This document shows, piece after piece, positions 42,595-51,904 of a stretch of 64,000 nucleotides of DNA. The notes below the pieces were generated by a model, which saw only the letters and a program-made list of their open reading frames with translations, was not told the origin of the DNA and did not search any database. The translations under genes were made by a program, and so were the position numbers. Source of the DNA: Caldilineaceae bacterium (GTDB taxonomy: Bacteria; Chloroflexota; Anaerolineae; Caldilineales; Caldilineaceae); NCBI GenBank assembly GCA_026708085.1, contig JAPOVP010000079.1:1-64000 (forward strand), in the 5' to 3' direction. Every line of letters starts with the position of its first letter. Position 1 is the first letter of the stretch.

Positions 42595-43581
42595 TCAGAA
42601 CGCCGCCAGCTCCTTACCAACTGTGTAGATCTTCGCCGCGCTGGGACGGTATGCGTCCTCCAGGGTCGGGCTGAAGGGAACAGGCACGTCCAGGCCCGTC
42701 AACCGCTGAACCGGCGCATCCAGCCACTCAAACGCCTCCTGGGCGATCAGCGCCGCCACCTCCGCGCCGACTCCGGTGTTCCCTGTGGCACTGTGGACAA
42801 TGAGTACTTTGCCGGTCTTGCGTGCGCTTTCGAGGATTGCTTCAGTGTCCAGGGGCTTGAGCGTGCGCAGATCGAGGATTTCGGCGTCAACGCCCTCCTC
42901 TGCCAGCCGGGAAGCCGCCTGGTGGGCTTCCCGTACTTGAGCCCCATAGGTGATGATAGAGATATCCGCGCCTTCTCGCGCCAAATGGGCCTCTCCAATC
43001 GGAACCGTGTAGCCGCCTTCCGGTACGGGCCCGCGCTCCGATCTGTAAAGGATCTTGCTCTCCATGTAAATGACCGGGTTATTGTCGCGTATCGCTGCGA
43101 CCAGCAGACCCTTCGCATCGGCCGGCGTCGCCGGCGCCACGACCTTGAGACCGGGTGAATGTGTAAACCATGCCTCCGGGTTCTGACTGTGGAAGGGGCC
43201 GGAACGCAGGCCGCCGTCACTCGGCGCCCTGATCACCCAGGGCACCGGCGCCCCCCAACGGTAATGATTGGTGGCGGCGAACTGCACGATGCTATCGAAA
43301 CCGCTGGAAATGAAGTCGGCGAACTGCATCTCTATCACCGGCCGCATTCCCATCAGCGCCATGCCAGTACCCATGCTGATGAATGCGTTCTCGCACATCG
43401 GCGTGTTGAAAATACGTTCGGGCGGGTACTTCTCCGTCAGCGGCTTCGTTACTTTGAAGGCCCCGCCGAAAGGGCCGGCCACATCTTCGCCGAAAATGAT
43501 CACTTCCGGGTCGCGCGCCATCTCCACATCCAGCGCATCTGTGATTGCTGCAATGTAGGTCATTTCCAGAGTGTTGTTCAT
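42595..43581 (-). CDS. 2-oxoacid dehydrogenase E1 component, beta subunit
   Basis: 328 aa. Signature features of AcoB/PdhB/BkdB: GEDVAGPFGGAFKVT, RIFNTPMCENAFISMGTGMALMG (TPP Glu), MQFADFISSGFDSIV, GGLRSGPFHSQNPEAWF and DLRTLKPLDTEAIL. It needs an alpha subunit and E2/E3 to act on pyruvate, acetoin or branched-chain ketoacids. No alpha subunit, E2 or E3 is adjacent; upstream is a repeat-containing gap. It may pair with subunits elsewhere. Followed by the Nudix gene with 2-nt spacing. Confidence 0.93.
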   Translation of the reverse strand: MNNTLEMTYIAAITDALDVEMARDPEVIIFGEDVAGPFGGAFKVTKPLTEKYPPERIFNTPMCENAFISMGTGMALMGMRPVIEMQFADFISSGFDSIVQFAATNHYRWGAPVPWVIRAPSDGGLRSGPFHSQNPEAWFTHSPGLKVVAPATPADAKGLLVAAIRDNNPVIYMESKILYRSERGPVPEGGYTVPIGEAHLAREGADISIITYGAQVREAHQAASRLAEEGVDAEILDLRTLKPLDTEAILESARKTGKVLIVHSATGNTGVGAEVAALIAQEAFEWLDAPVQRLTGLDVPVPFSPTLEDAYRPSAAKIYTVGKELAAF

Positions 43582-44457
43582 CTCTGTCGTTCTCTTGCCC
43601 GCCGCTATTGAGTCGTTACCGCGGTTGAATGTGGAATTGTTTCAGGTATTTTAACATAAGCGCGCCGCGTAGGCGCGGCAGAAGGTTAAAATAGTGTGGA
43701 GGCCGCTCTGGTGTGGCGCCGGAAATGGGACTAATGTTAGGACAGGTTCAGATATGTGCATCCCAAAATGGGGGCGAACTTTCATATACCTCTGGACGCA
43801 CCCAAGCCATAGTCAGTTCCCATTCCAGTTTCCCCCAGAATAAGCGCCGCTACTGACTACTAACAACTGACTACTAACTACTGCAGTTCCGGGCGGTCGG
43901 GCCTATTCGGCCCTCCCTTGTGCGGGGGCTCCGCCCCCGCAACGCCCCCTCTCCTACAACATGCCTCATCGACCGGGTGTCGACATTGGTGACGGGTGCC
44001 CAATCGAAAGTGTCCAGCCAGACCACGTCCCGCCAGTCCCATCAGATCGCCGTAGGTGCCGGACTTGTGCCTGCCCTCGCACCCTCCCCAACTGAAGGAC
44101 TCCACCTTACGGCCAGGCCTGGCGCCTGCACTGCGTCTCGCCAAATGACGGTAAACAACTCCAGCTACCGCTGGCACTGGATCCCCGCCACACTGTTCCC
44201 ACTCGAAATCTGGGATGCACCCGTTCAGATGCCGTTGTTTGCAGTCCCATTCAGAACACATGTTATACTGTGCCGACTAGCTCATTGGAAACTGGATGGG
44301 CGGAATTCTTGCCGAACTGGTGTTCTGCTGCGTGCCGTAGCCGGGTTGTAAAGGTGCATGAATAGGGTGATGGCGGGCGCGGCATGGCAAGGGAAGTCAT
44401 TTGGTTTCTTTCTGCCAGCTCCTAAGAAAGGTGAGGTACGAAATTGGAGAACGCAAT
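43582..44457. other. intergenic region with repeat copy 2
   Basis: 876 bases without a credible gene; most of it (43756-44210) is repeat copy 2. A TATACT at 44264-44269 lies about 190 nt upstream of hicB, but no suitable -35 accompanies it. Confidence 0.55.
43756..44210. repeat. dispersed intergenic repeat, copy 2
   Basis: Similar throughout to 49099-49572. Both begin GTGCATCCCAAA, then share ATATACCTCTGG/GTATACCTCTGG, an ACTAACAACTGACTAC-like run, the 42-bp identical core with the 8-bp GC hairpin (43922-43940), the CCAATCGAAAG segment, a GTAGGTGCCGGACTTGTGCC segment and a CTGTT...CGAAAT end. The smaller inverted repeat GGGCC-TATTC-GGCCC sits just before the core. It carries no open frame of note. 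Confidence 0.85.
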
Positions 44458-44670
44458 ATGAACACGTCTGAAATCACCTTTGAAGTAACCGAAGCGGTTG
44501 AAGGTGGATACGATGCCAAGGCACTCGGTCATAGTATCTTCACCCAGGGAGAGGACTGGGAAGACCTAAAGGCTATGGTTAAAGACGCCGTTCGCTGCCA
44601 TTTCGACGAGGATACCTTGCCTCCTGTCGTAAGGCTGCACCTTGTAAGAGACGAAGTAATTGCCGTATGA
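44458..44670 (+). CDS. hicB: HicB-like antitoxin (short form)
   Basis: 70 aa. ITFEVTEAVEGGYDAKALGH then FTQGEDWEDLKAMVKDAVRC and RLHLVRDEVIAV form the partial RNase H-like fold of short HicB/type II antitoxins. Small proteins of this type are often mislabelled as 2-oxoisovalerate dehydrogenase E1 subunit beta in databases (from memory); a true E1-beta lies about 0.9 kb away but is unrelated. GGAGA precedes ATG 44458. Its stop overlaps the hicA start (ATGA), so it is made first, the reverse of E. coli hicAB order. Confidence 0.82.
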   Translation: MNTSEITFEVTEAVEGGYDAKALGHSIFTQGEDWEDLKAMVKDAVRCHFDEDTLPPVVRLHLVRDEVIAV

Positions 44671-44876
44671 GGCTCCCTAGGGACTTGTCGGGGGCGGATC
44701 TTGCAGAGTCGCTCCGGCGGCACTTTGGTTACCGCTTCGTTAGACAAAGAGGCAGCCACATTACTCTGGCCGTCATGGTGTCTGACACAGAACATCACAT
44801 TACTATTCCGCGTCACAGGCAGATTCTTGTTGGAATTTTGAGTTCGCGATTGTTTCAAGTGTTGCAGAACAAATAG
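44667..44876 (+). CDS. hicA: HicA-like mRNA interferase toxin
   Basis: 69 aa double-stranded-RNA-binding-like fold of HicA/YcfA: SGADLAESLRRHFGYRFVRQ then RGSHITLAV with the conserved GSH catalytic His, and HITIPRHRQILVGIL. HicA cleaves mRNA and is neutralised by HicB. Translationally coupled to hicB by ATGA overlap. Toxin-antitoxin genes beside the dispersed repeat indicate a variable spot in the chromosome. Confidence 0.82.
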   Translation: MRLPRDLSGADLAESLRRHFGYRFVRQRGSHITLAVMVSDTEHHITIPRHRQILVGILSSRLFQVLQNK

Positions 44877-45309
44877 GTACTTCCCGAGATGAAGTACGAA
44901 GTAGGCTGTTCGAACGATAGTCTTGTTGCCGAAAACGGGAAGTCTTGGCTTCTGATTCCACGTAATCATGAAACCGCAGAAAGATGCGGTTACCTTGAAG
45001 TCGTCAAGACCTGTACTAGATTGATTTCGCACGAAGGTTGACGCCCTCCTCGACAAGTCCGGCCGTATTTCTGTTGAATTTAGAAGGCCCCCGGGCGAAT
45101 CGGCAGTGAGGTCGGCAGTCTGAAATGTGCCTTGCCACTGCCGTCACCAAGCTTTTCGGGAGACCCATTGAGAACTGGATGCGAGCCATGTGACAGGGAT
45201 AGCCGACCGGACTGGCACTTCCTGCTAGGAATAAGCCAGCAAGCATCCCATTGGCGGACAAGTATGCAGGCAAGTAGATATAAGTGAATCCAGACATCCG
45301 GAGGACCCA
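44877..45309. other. intergenic gap
   Basis: About 430 bases with no credible gene or repeat on either strand. A weak TTGGCG/TAGATA pair at 45251-45280 precedes the SMP-30 gene, too poor to call. Confidence 0.45.
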
Positions 45310-46197
45310 GTGAACGTAGAAATCCGCGACAAGAGATTCCGCGCAGTCGTCGGCGATGACGTCAATATCGAAGAAGTCGCCGGCGGCTTCGAATTCACCG
45401 AAGGCCCTATCTGGAACCACCTTGAAAACCACCTCATCTTCAGCGACATACCCGGCAAAGTCATGCGGCGCTGGCGGCCTGACGGCAGCATTGAAACTTG
45501 GCGGCAGCCCAGCAATATGGCAAACGGCAATGCCTACGACTGCGAAGGCCGGGTCGTTACCTGCGAACACGCAACCAGCCGTGTCACGAGGACGGAGAGC
45601 GACGGCTCGGTTACGGTACTGGCAACACACTTCGGTGGCAAAGAGCTAAACAGCCCCAACGACATTGTCGTCAAGAGCGACGGGGCCATCTACTTCACGG
45701 ATCCGGGCTTCGGCCGCATGGAGTATTACGGCTTACCGCGCGAGCAGCAGCTCGACTTCCAGGGAGTGTACCGTCTTGATCCCGACAGCCGTGAGATAAC
45801 CCTGCTCGTTGACGACTTCGACCAGCCCAACGGCCTCTGTTTCTCACTGGACGAGTCGCAGCTATTCGTCAACGACACGATGCGCGCGCACATACGCGTC
45901 TTTGATGTGAATAATGAAGGTACACTCGAAAACGGCCGCGTCTGGGCCGAGGTCACAGGTGAGCGAGACGGCGTACCCGATGGCATGAAGGTCGACAGCG
46001 GGGGCAATCTCTATGTGACTGGGCCAGGGGGCATCCAAGTTTTCGGCCCTGACTCCGCCTGTCTAGGTGTGATCTACATGCCGCAAGGCTGCGCAAACTT
46101 CTGTTGGGGCGATGAGGACATGAAAAGCCTTTTCGTAACTGCCACTACTTCGCTTTACCGTATTCGAGTCCTGGTGGCAGGTAGACACGCCTTTTGA
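45310..46197 (+). CDS. SMP-30/gluconolactonase family protein (copy 2)
   Basis: 295 aa. Propeller signatures: FEFTEGPIWNHLENHLIFSD (metal Glu), NSPNDIVVKSDGAIYFTDP, QPNGLCFSLDESQLFVNDT and GVPDGMKVDSGGNLYVTG (metal Asp). Related to the protein at 36890 but clearly diverged. A sugar lactonase is likely. GTG start with GGAGG 6-7 nt upstream. The following gene (46368) starts 170 nt later. Confidence 0.93.
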   Translation: MNVEIRDKRFRAVVGDDVNIEEVAGGFEFTEGPIWNHLENHLIFSDIPGKVMRRWRPDGSIETWRQPSNMANGNAYDCEGRVVTCEHATSRVTRTESDGSVTVLATHFGGKELNSPNDIVVKSDGAIYFTDPGFGRMEYYGLPREQQLDFQGVYRLDPDSREITLLVDDFDQPNGLCFSLDESQLFVNDTMRAHIRVFDVNNEGTLENGRVWAEVTGERDGVPDGMKVDSGGNLYVTGPGGIQVFGPDSACLGVIYMPQGCANFCWGDEDMKSLFVTATTSLYRIRVLVAGRHAF

Positions 46198-46367
46198 CAA
46201 AAATGTCGAGAGCGCAGAAGAAGGCTGATAGAGGTTCCTTCAAACGGCACAATTAAACCCACAGGCAACACCCATAGGTCAGTAGAATTGACGAACTGCA
46301 GCCCGCTGGGCTACGTTTGACGTGAAGAGCCAGGACGAAACTCAGAAAATTCAGGAGATACTGGGGA

Positions 46368-46700
46368 ATGATTGCACTCGACGTATATTTCAACGCCAAA
46401 GACGGTAATGACGCCGAACTTGAAAGAATAATCGTAGACGTCTGGATGGAGGCAATGCGTCAGCAACCGGGCTTTGTCAGCGCCTCTCTGATGACACCCT
46501 TCCCTCAGGAGGAACTCGAAGCTATGGGCGCGGTACGCCCCCCCTTTTCCCACGAAGTCATCTCCTTCTGGGAGAGTGAGGCGTTACGCCAGGAGTGGGT
46601 AGCCCGTGACATCCACCAGGAAGTTTGGCCTCAGGTGGAAGCAGCGGCCGAGGTAGTTATCTATACCGTTTCCAATTGCGAAAAGGATTGGAATCTCTGA
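46368..46700 (+). CDS. ABM-like (dimeric alpha-beta barrel) small protein
   Basis: 110 aa. IALDVYFNAKDGNDAELERI, QPGFVSASLMTPFP and VISFWESEALRQEW resemble the antibiotic biosynthesis monooxygenase/NIPSNAP-type ferredoxin-like fold. Such proteins act as small oxygenases, isomerases or haem-degrading enzymes, so function is open. AGGAG lies about 10 nt upstream of the ATG. Convergent with maeB, whose stop is 39 nt downstream. Confidence 0.75.
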   Translation: MIALDVYFNAKDGNDAELERIIVDVWMEAMRQQPGFVSASLMTPFPQEELEAMGAVRPPFSHEVISFWESEALRQEWVARDIHQEVWPQVEAAAEVVIYTVSNCEKDWNL

Positions 46701-46739
46701 GAGCAAGGGGCGGGAACTTGCTTGAGCCGGATACGCTCT

Positions 46740-49010
46740 TTAGTTCCCGTTCCGGTCCCCATCTTCCTGGAACTGGGCATCAACAACCGCCAGAATGGCG
46801 ACGTTGACGATGTCGACGACCTCGGCGCCGGTCTCCAGCACATGGATCGGCTTTCCCATCCCCACCAGAATCGGTCCGATCGCCTCCGCGCCGCCTAGCC
46901 GGTGCAGCAGTTTGTAAGCCGTATTGGCCGACGCCAGCTCCGGGAAAACTAGAACGTTCGCATCCTCAATTGCACTGAACGGATAGTGGCGGCGCATCAG
47001 GTCCGGCACCACCGCCACGTCCGCCTGCATTTCGCCATCGATCTGCAGGCCGGGCTCCTGCGCCTTGACCAGTTCGGTCGCCTGCTGCACCTTATCGACC
47101 TGCGGATGGCGCGTGCTGCCGAAATTGGAAAAACTCAGCATCGCTACCCTCGGCTCGACGTCGAACTGCCGCGCTACCTCGGCGGCATTGATCGCGATCG
47201 CCGCCAGCGTTTCGGCATCCGGGTCGATATTCACCGTCGCGTCGCTGAAGAAGTAGATCCGATCGCGCACGATCATCAAGTAGACACCGCTGAGAACGCC
47301 GCGCTCCGGCGCCGTCCCCACGATCTGCAGGGCAGGCCGCAACACATCTGGATAGTTGTAAGTCAACCCGGAAATGAAGGCACCGGCGTCGCCGTTCAGC
47401 ACCATCGCCGGCCCAAAGAAGTTGGACTGGCGCATCAGCTCGTTTGCCCTGGCCAACGTTACCCCCTTGCGCTGGCGTTCATGGTAAAAGGCGGCCGCAT
47501 AATCCCGATACTTGGGGTCCTGGTTTGGGTTGATCACCGTCGGCCTGTAATCCAGCCCTAGCTCCTCGCAGCGAATACGAATTACTTCGGGATTGCCAAG
47601 CAGGATCGGCGTGCCAATGCCCTCCGACTCGACCGCGTACGCCGCCCGCACGATCTTCGGGTGCTCGCCTTCCCCAAATACGACCCGTTTCGGATTCTGT
47701 CTGGCCTTGCTCTGTTGCGTACGCATGACCTGCACACCTTTGCCTATACGCAACGCCAGTTCGTCCAGATAGGCGTCCAGATCGATGTCGCGGCGTGCCG
47801 CACCGGTCTCCATCGCCGCCTTCGCCACCGCCGGCGCCACCCACATCAGCACGCGGCTGTCCAGCGGCTTGGGAATGATATACTCCGGCCCGAACTGGAG
47901 TACGTCCAGACCGTAGGCCTTCATTACGCTGTCCGGCACGTCCTCCTTGGCCAGGTCCGCCAGCGCCCGCGCCGCGGCCAACTTCATCTCCATGTTGATC
48001 GCCTTCGCCCTTACGTCAAGCGCACCGCGGAAAATGAACGGGAAGCCGAGTACGTTGTTGACCTGGTTGGGAAAGTCGCTGCGCCCAGTCCCCATGATGA
48101 CCGTATCTCCGCGCGCGGCAACGGCATCGGGATACGGGATCTCCGGGTCCGGATTGGCCATTGCAAATACGATCGGATTCTCTGCCATCGACCGCACCAT
48201 ATCCGACGAGACCGCTCCCGCTACCGAAAGGCCGATCAACACGTCGGCGCCGGCCATCGCTTCACCCAAGGTGCGTGCATCCGTGTCGCTGGCATACTCC
48301 TCTTTCCACTCGTTCATGTTTTCCATGCGGCCTTCGTAGATGACCCCGCGGCTGTCGCACATGACAATATTGCTCTTCTCAGCGCCCAACGCCACGTAGA
48401 TGTCCGCGCATGCGATGGCCGATGCCCCCGCGCCGTTGATGACGATTCGGGCCTCTTCCAGCGGCTTCCCCGCGATTTCCAAAGCGTTCAACAACCCCGC
48501 ACCGGAGATGATAGCCGTACCGTGCTGGTCGTCGTGAAAGACCGGAATGTCCAACCGCGCTTGCAAGGTCTGCTCGATCAGAAAACACTCCGGCGCCTTT
48601 ATGTCCTCGAGGTTGATGCCGCCGAAAGTCGGCGCGATCAACTCGCAGAAACGCACCATCTCCGCCGCATCCTCTGTATCCACCTCGATGTCAAATACAT
48701 CTACGTCGGCGAAGCGTTTGAAAAGCACGGCCTTCCCCTCCATGACCGGCTTCGATGCCAGCGCGCCCCGGTTGCCTAGACCGAGAATCGCCGTCCCGTT
48801 GCTGATTACCGCGACCAGGTTTCCCCGCGACGTATAATCGAAGGCGTCCTCCGGCCTGTCCGCGATCTCCAGCACCGGATGAGCCACGCCGGGAGAGTAG
48901 GCCAGAGAAAGGTCCAGTTGCGTCTCCATCGGCTTGGTCGGCGTGATCTTCAGCTTCCCGGGCCGGCCATTGGCATGATAGTCAAGTGCGTCCTGTTTTG
49001 TCAGCGTCAT
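46740..49010 (-). CDS. maeB: NADP-type malic enzyme fused to phosphotransacetylase-like domain
   Basis: 756 aa, the MaeB architecture. Malic domain with [44 protein letters not shown] and [15 protein letters not shown] (NAD(P) site). The PTA-like domain (about 430-756) has [16 protein letters not shown] and [11 protein letters not shown]; in MaeB it is catalytically inactive and senses acetyl-CoA. It decarboxylates malate to pyruvate. The ATG at 49010 ([12 protein letters not shown]) matches family starts. A longer frame to 49148 runs into the dispersed repeat and is rejected. Confidence 0.94.
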   Translation of the reverse strand: MTLTKQDALDYHANGRPGKLKITPTKPMETQLDLSLAYSPGVAHPVLEIADRPEDAFDYTSRGNLVAVISNGTAILGLGNRGALASKPVMEGKAVLFKRFADVDVFDIEVDTEDAAEMVRFCELIAPTFGGINLEDIKAPECFLIEQTLQARLDIPVFHDDQHGTAIISGAGLLNALEIAGKPLEEARIVINGAGASAIACADIYVALGAEKSNIVMCDSRGVIYEGRMENMNEWKEEYASDTDARTLGEAMAGADVLIGLSVAGAVSSDMVRSMAENPIVFAMANPDPEIPYPDAVAARGDTVIMGTGRSDFPNQVNNVLGFPFIFRGALDVRAKAINMEMKLAAARALADLAKEDVPDSVMKAYGLDVLQFGPEYIIPKPLDSRVLMWVAPAVAKAAMETGAARRDIDLDAYLDELALRIGKGVQVMRTQQSKARQNPKRVVFGEGEHPKIVRAAYAVESEGIGTPILLGNPEVIRIRCEELGLDYRPTVINPNQDPKYRDYAAAFYHERQRKGVTLARANELMRQSNFFGPAMVLNGDAGAFISGLTYNYPDVLRPALQIVGTAPERGVLSGVYLMIVRDRIYFFSDATVNIDPDAETLAAIAINAAEVARQFDVEPRVAMLSFSNFGSTRHPQVDKVQQATELVKAQEPGLQIDGEMQADVAVVPDLMRRHYPFSAIEDANVLVFPELASANTAYKLLHRLGGAEAIGPILVGMGKPIHVLETGAEVVDIVNVAILAVVDAQFQEDGDRNGN

Positions 49011-49098
49011 CGGGCTACTCCGCGTGTTCTTTTTCAGACTGGCTCCTCTCATTGTATGCGATGTGAGTTTGATTCGCACACATGAAAGGCCAGCGGGC

Positions 49099-49572
49099 GT
49101 GCATCCCAAACTGGAGGCAAGCTCTCGTATACCTCTGGGAGCAACCAAGCCGCGGTCAGGTCCGATTCCTATTTCCTGCGAAAGTAGCGCCGTCTCTGAC
49201 CACTAACCACTGACAACTGACCACTGCAGTTCCGGGCGGTCGGGCCTATTCGGCCCTCCCTTGTGCGGGGGCTCCGCCCCCGCAACGCCCCCTCTCCTAC
49301 AACATACCTCGTCGACCCGGTGTCTACATCAGTGACATGTGCCCAATCGAAGGAGTTTCGCCTGACCACTCCCACCAGTCCCACCAGATCCCCGTAGGTG
49401 CCGGCCTTGTGCCTGCCCTCCCGCCGTCCCCGCGTCGCTTCCGGCATCCCCACACCGATCCTGTAGGGGCAGGCCTTGTGCCTGCCCTATTCCTTCCTCA
49501 AAACCCGTAAACAGTTCCAGCCTCTGCTGCCAAACTGTTACCACCCCTAAACGGTACCGCAACCCGAAATTC
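49099..49572. repeat. dispersed intergenic repeat, copy 3
   Basis: Full-length relative of 43756-44210 with the 42-bp identical core at 49262-49303 and GC hairpin at 49265-49283. This copy has an extra hairpin, GGGCAGGC-CTTGT-GCCTGCCC, at 49467-49487, just after a GTAGGTGCCGGCCTTGTGCC segment. It ends with a GTAAACAG...CCCGAAAT segment matching GTAAACAA...CTCGAAAT in copy 2. It lies between maeB and the transporter operon. Confidence 0.85.
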
Positions 49573-50020
49573 AAGGACAATTTCATAAGAATCGGTGATA
49601 TAATGGAAAAGTGCCGAAATGCGAAAAACACTGCAGAGAGTATGTCACCGTCAAGCCAGACTCCCGCTGGCAGGGAATCCGACGGCGAAGAAGGGCCCGT
49701 GCAAGACTGTAGACTCCCGACGATGTGTCTGCATCTATCCTGGGAAGACAGCGAGGAAACGTGCTCGAAGTCAAGCGCAAAAGTCCAAAACAGGGAAAAC
49801 TGCCCACCCTGACCCGACTTAACCCGACCCTAACCGTCCGGACACGACTCCCTTCCCCTCACCTTCAGCTAACCGGCATGTGCCTGTAGTCTGCTATAGT
49901 AGTGGAAGAGTATCGTAGAGAGCTAGTCAGAACCAGGAACAGACTCCAGACACGAGAAAACTGATGCAAAAGCGTAACCACTTGAAGGGCCAGAAAAAAA
50001 ATTCGCCCGCTTTTACCCGT

Positions 50021-50047
50021 CATTTCCGCCATTTCCGCTATTTCCGC
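50021..50047. repeat. 9-bp microrepeat, three units
   Basis: Three head-to-tail units of YATTTCCGC (CATTTCCGC, CATTTCCGC, TATTTCCGC), followed by a degenerate fourth. No known role. Confidence 0.7.
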
Positions 50048-50607
50048 CATAATCCCGCCAAAACACGTCCCGCCATTTCAGAACTCGTACAACTCTCGTA
50101 CAACGTACATTGACACTCGTTCGGACCCGCCGCCGCCGGCGAGGCCCTCAACGCGGCCCACCACACAGACTGCAATAGCTGCAGGGAACTCAACACGTAA
50201 ACGCTCATTAACTCTCGTACAACACACAGACGAGAAAGCCAGGGACCCACTTTCCAGACTAACGGTCCACGATGAAAGAAAGGCTCGCATCGGCCCCCAA
50301 GACTTATGCGTCTCATCTGAATTTCGTCTTTTCATCCGATGCCGTAATGCTCCTGACTTCCACCTTCAGACACTTGCGCAAACGGTCATGCCCCCTAACC
50401 GGCTCTCCTGCCAAACGTTACCAGGCCGGTTGGAAGACTGACTATCTCTGGAGAGTTCTACCCCACAAAGGTGCAATTGCCCTGGGCAAGCGGTGCCGAA
50501 ATTGACCCTCTTCTAACCAGAATTGGGCCAAATTGCCCGGTCTTGACTACACGAATTTGGGCTCCGTGCCGTACGCTTCCTTAACTGCTCACGCAAGGCA
50601 GAGCAAT

Positions 50608-50635
50608 TTGACTGGCTTGCCTTTCATGCTATACT
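50608..50635 (+). promoter_or_regulatory. promoter of the peptide-type ABC transporter operon
   Basis: TTGACT (50608-50613, 5/6), 16-bp spacer, TATACT (50630-50635, 5/6). Transcription would start near 50642, leaving a leader of about 135 nt before the first permease gene. The leader contains a C-rich run (50648-50665) but no recognised regulatory fold. Confidence 0.6.
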
Positions 50636-50775
50636 CAAGCCGTTACGCCCCGCCGCCCCCTTCGCCCCCGAAGACTGGTAAAGGTGCCACTGTAGTAGTG
50701 TCAAAGGCAATCTGCTCTTTTCTGGGCGGGCGCATTCCCAACGATTGTCAAAACTAACGACTGGGACTACATCCT

Positions 50776-51858
50776 ATGGCGACAGCGGCTGACGTATCCA
50801 ACGTCAGTACCGGGCGCATCAACAGCCCTCTTTCCATCCTCGGCGCGATCTGGGGCTCATACTTTTTCCGCAAGTTCCTGCGCGCACTGGCCACCATCTT
50901 CATTGTTACCACCATCATCTTCTTTTTGGTGCGCCTCCTGCCTGGCAACCCGATTGAGATCTACGTTAACCAGCTGGTTGTCACCTACGGCTTACCCGTC
51001 CACGAGGCCAAGGATCAGGCCGCTGCTCTGTTCGCCATCGACCTGGAACAGCCGGTAGTCCTCCAATATTTCTCCTACCTGCAGAATCTGGCCAGGGGAA
51101 ACTTTGGTCAGTCAGTGCTGTCGCCTGGAACGACCGTTACAGAAGTAATCTTGCGCTTCCTCCCGTGGACACTTTTCAGCGTTGGCCTGGGTCTCCTGAT
51201 TAGTTTCACTATCGGCGTTCTGTTCGGTGTCATCATGGCCTACCGCCGCGACAGCTATCTTGATCACGGCCTGACTGTCATTAGTTCTGTGATTAGCTCC
51301 GTTCCGGACTTTCTGATCGGCCTGCTCATCGTTGTGTGGTTGGGAGTGCAGTGGAAGATCCTGCCAATTGCCGCAATGAGAGGCGCGTACTCATCCGGTA
51401 TGGTGCCTGGACTGAATCTGGAATTCTTGCTCGATGCATTCTTCCACGGAGCTCTGCCAATCTCTACCTACGTGCTGACCAGCGTCGGCTTTTGGATGCT
51501 GAGCATGAAGAGCAACACGATAAGCACGCTTGGTGAGGACTACGTTACGATTGCCAAAGCGCGCGGCCTCAAGGAGTGGCGCATTACCACCGCCTACGTG
51601 GGCCGCAATGCGATCCTGCCTCTTTTCACGATCCTCACAATTCGCATCGGCTTTGTCGTCGGCGGTTCCTTGCTGGTGGAGCAGATCTTTGAGTATGGCG
51701 GTATCGGGCGCATGCTGGGCCAGGCCATCAACCAGCGCGACTATACATTGATGCAGGGAATCTTCCTGATCATTACTTTCTCAGTGATCTTCGCCAACTT
51801 TTTTGCCGACGTCCTGTACGGCTGGCTCGACCCTCGTATCAAGCTGCAGGACAACTGA
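50776..51858 (+). CDS. peptide-type ABC transporter permease, DppB/OppB family
   Basis: 360 aa with about six membrane helices. N-terminal FLRALATIFIVTTIIFFLVR followed by LLPGNPIE is the classical DppB start (L-P-G-[ND]-P). The EAA loop reads KARGLKEWRITTAYVGRNAI (TIAKARGLKEWRI), and the C-terminus GGIGRMLGQAINQRDYTLMQ is typical. First gene of the operon. The slightly extended N-terminus (~30 aa) is polar. Forms the pore with the 51905 product. Confidence 0.93.
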   Translation: MATAADVSNVSTGRINSPLSILGAIWGSYFFRKFLRALATIFIVTTIIFFLVRLLPGNPIEIYVNQLVVTYGLPVHEAKDQAAALFAIDLEQPVVLQYFSYLQNLARGNFGQSVLSPGTTVTEVILRFLPWTLFSVGLGLLISFTIGVLFGVIMAYRRDSYLDHGLTVISSVISSVPDFLIGLLIVVWLGVQWKILPIAAMRGAYSSGMVPGLNLEFLLDAFFHGALPISTYVLTSVGFWMLSMKSNTISTLGEDYVTIAKARGLKEWRITTAYVGRNAILPLFTILTIRIGFVVGGSLLVEQIFEYGGIGRMLGQAINQRDYTLMQGIFLIITFSVIFANFFADVLYGWLDPRIKLQDN

Positions 51859-51904
51859 GCCTGACCTTAATGCGAGAATACACACGGAACGCAGGAGCAG
51901 ATAG

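Larger units (their letters stand above)
49011..50775. other. long non-coding region between maeB and the peptide transporter operon
   Basis: About 1.7 kb. It holds repeat copy 3 (49099-49572), a 9-bp microrepeat (50021-50047), three copies of CTCGTACAA (50084, 50095, 50214) and the operon promoter (50608-50635). Short frames such as 49610-49711 (Arg/Lys-rich) and 49865-50050 on the minus strand have no clear ribosome-binding site or family; one may be decayed coding sequence, but I cannot support a gene. Confidence 0.55.

Noticed and set aside
43920..44351. 143-codon frame starting in repeat copy 2, with the same first residues as a frame starting at base 2
   Set aside because: The shared start comes from the repeat core; the translations diverge at once and have no protein features, so this is non-coding repeat DNA.
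47661..48779. 372-codon open frame on the plus strand, antisense to maeB
   Set aside because: It is the shadow of a GC-rich gene; the translation is Arg/His-rich with no family, while the minus-strand frame is an unmistakable malic enzyme.
43919..49303. repeated GC-rich hairpins considered as a CRISPR array
   Set aside because: Copies are kilobases apart and not separated by spacers of constant length; no cas genes are present.
49603..49822. overlapping short frames rich in Lys, Arg and Cys
   Set aside because: Suggestive of a frameshifted zinc-finger-like fragment, but too short and without a family match; not enough to call a pseudogene.
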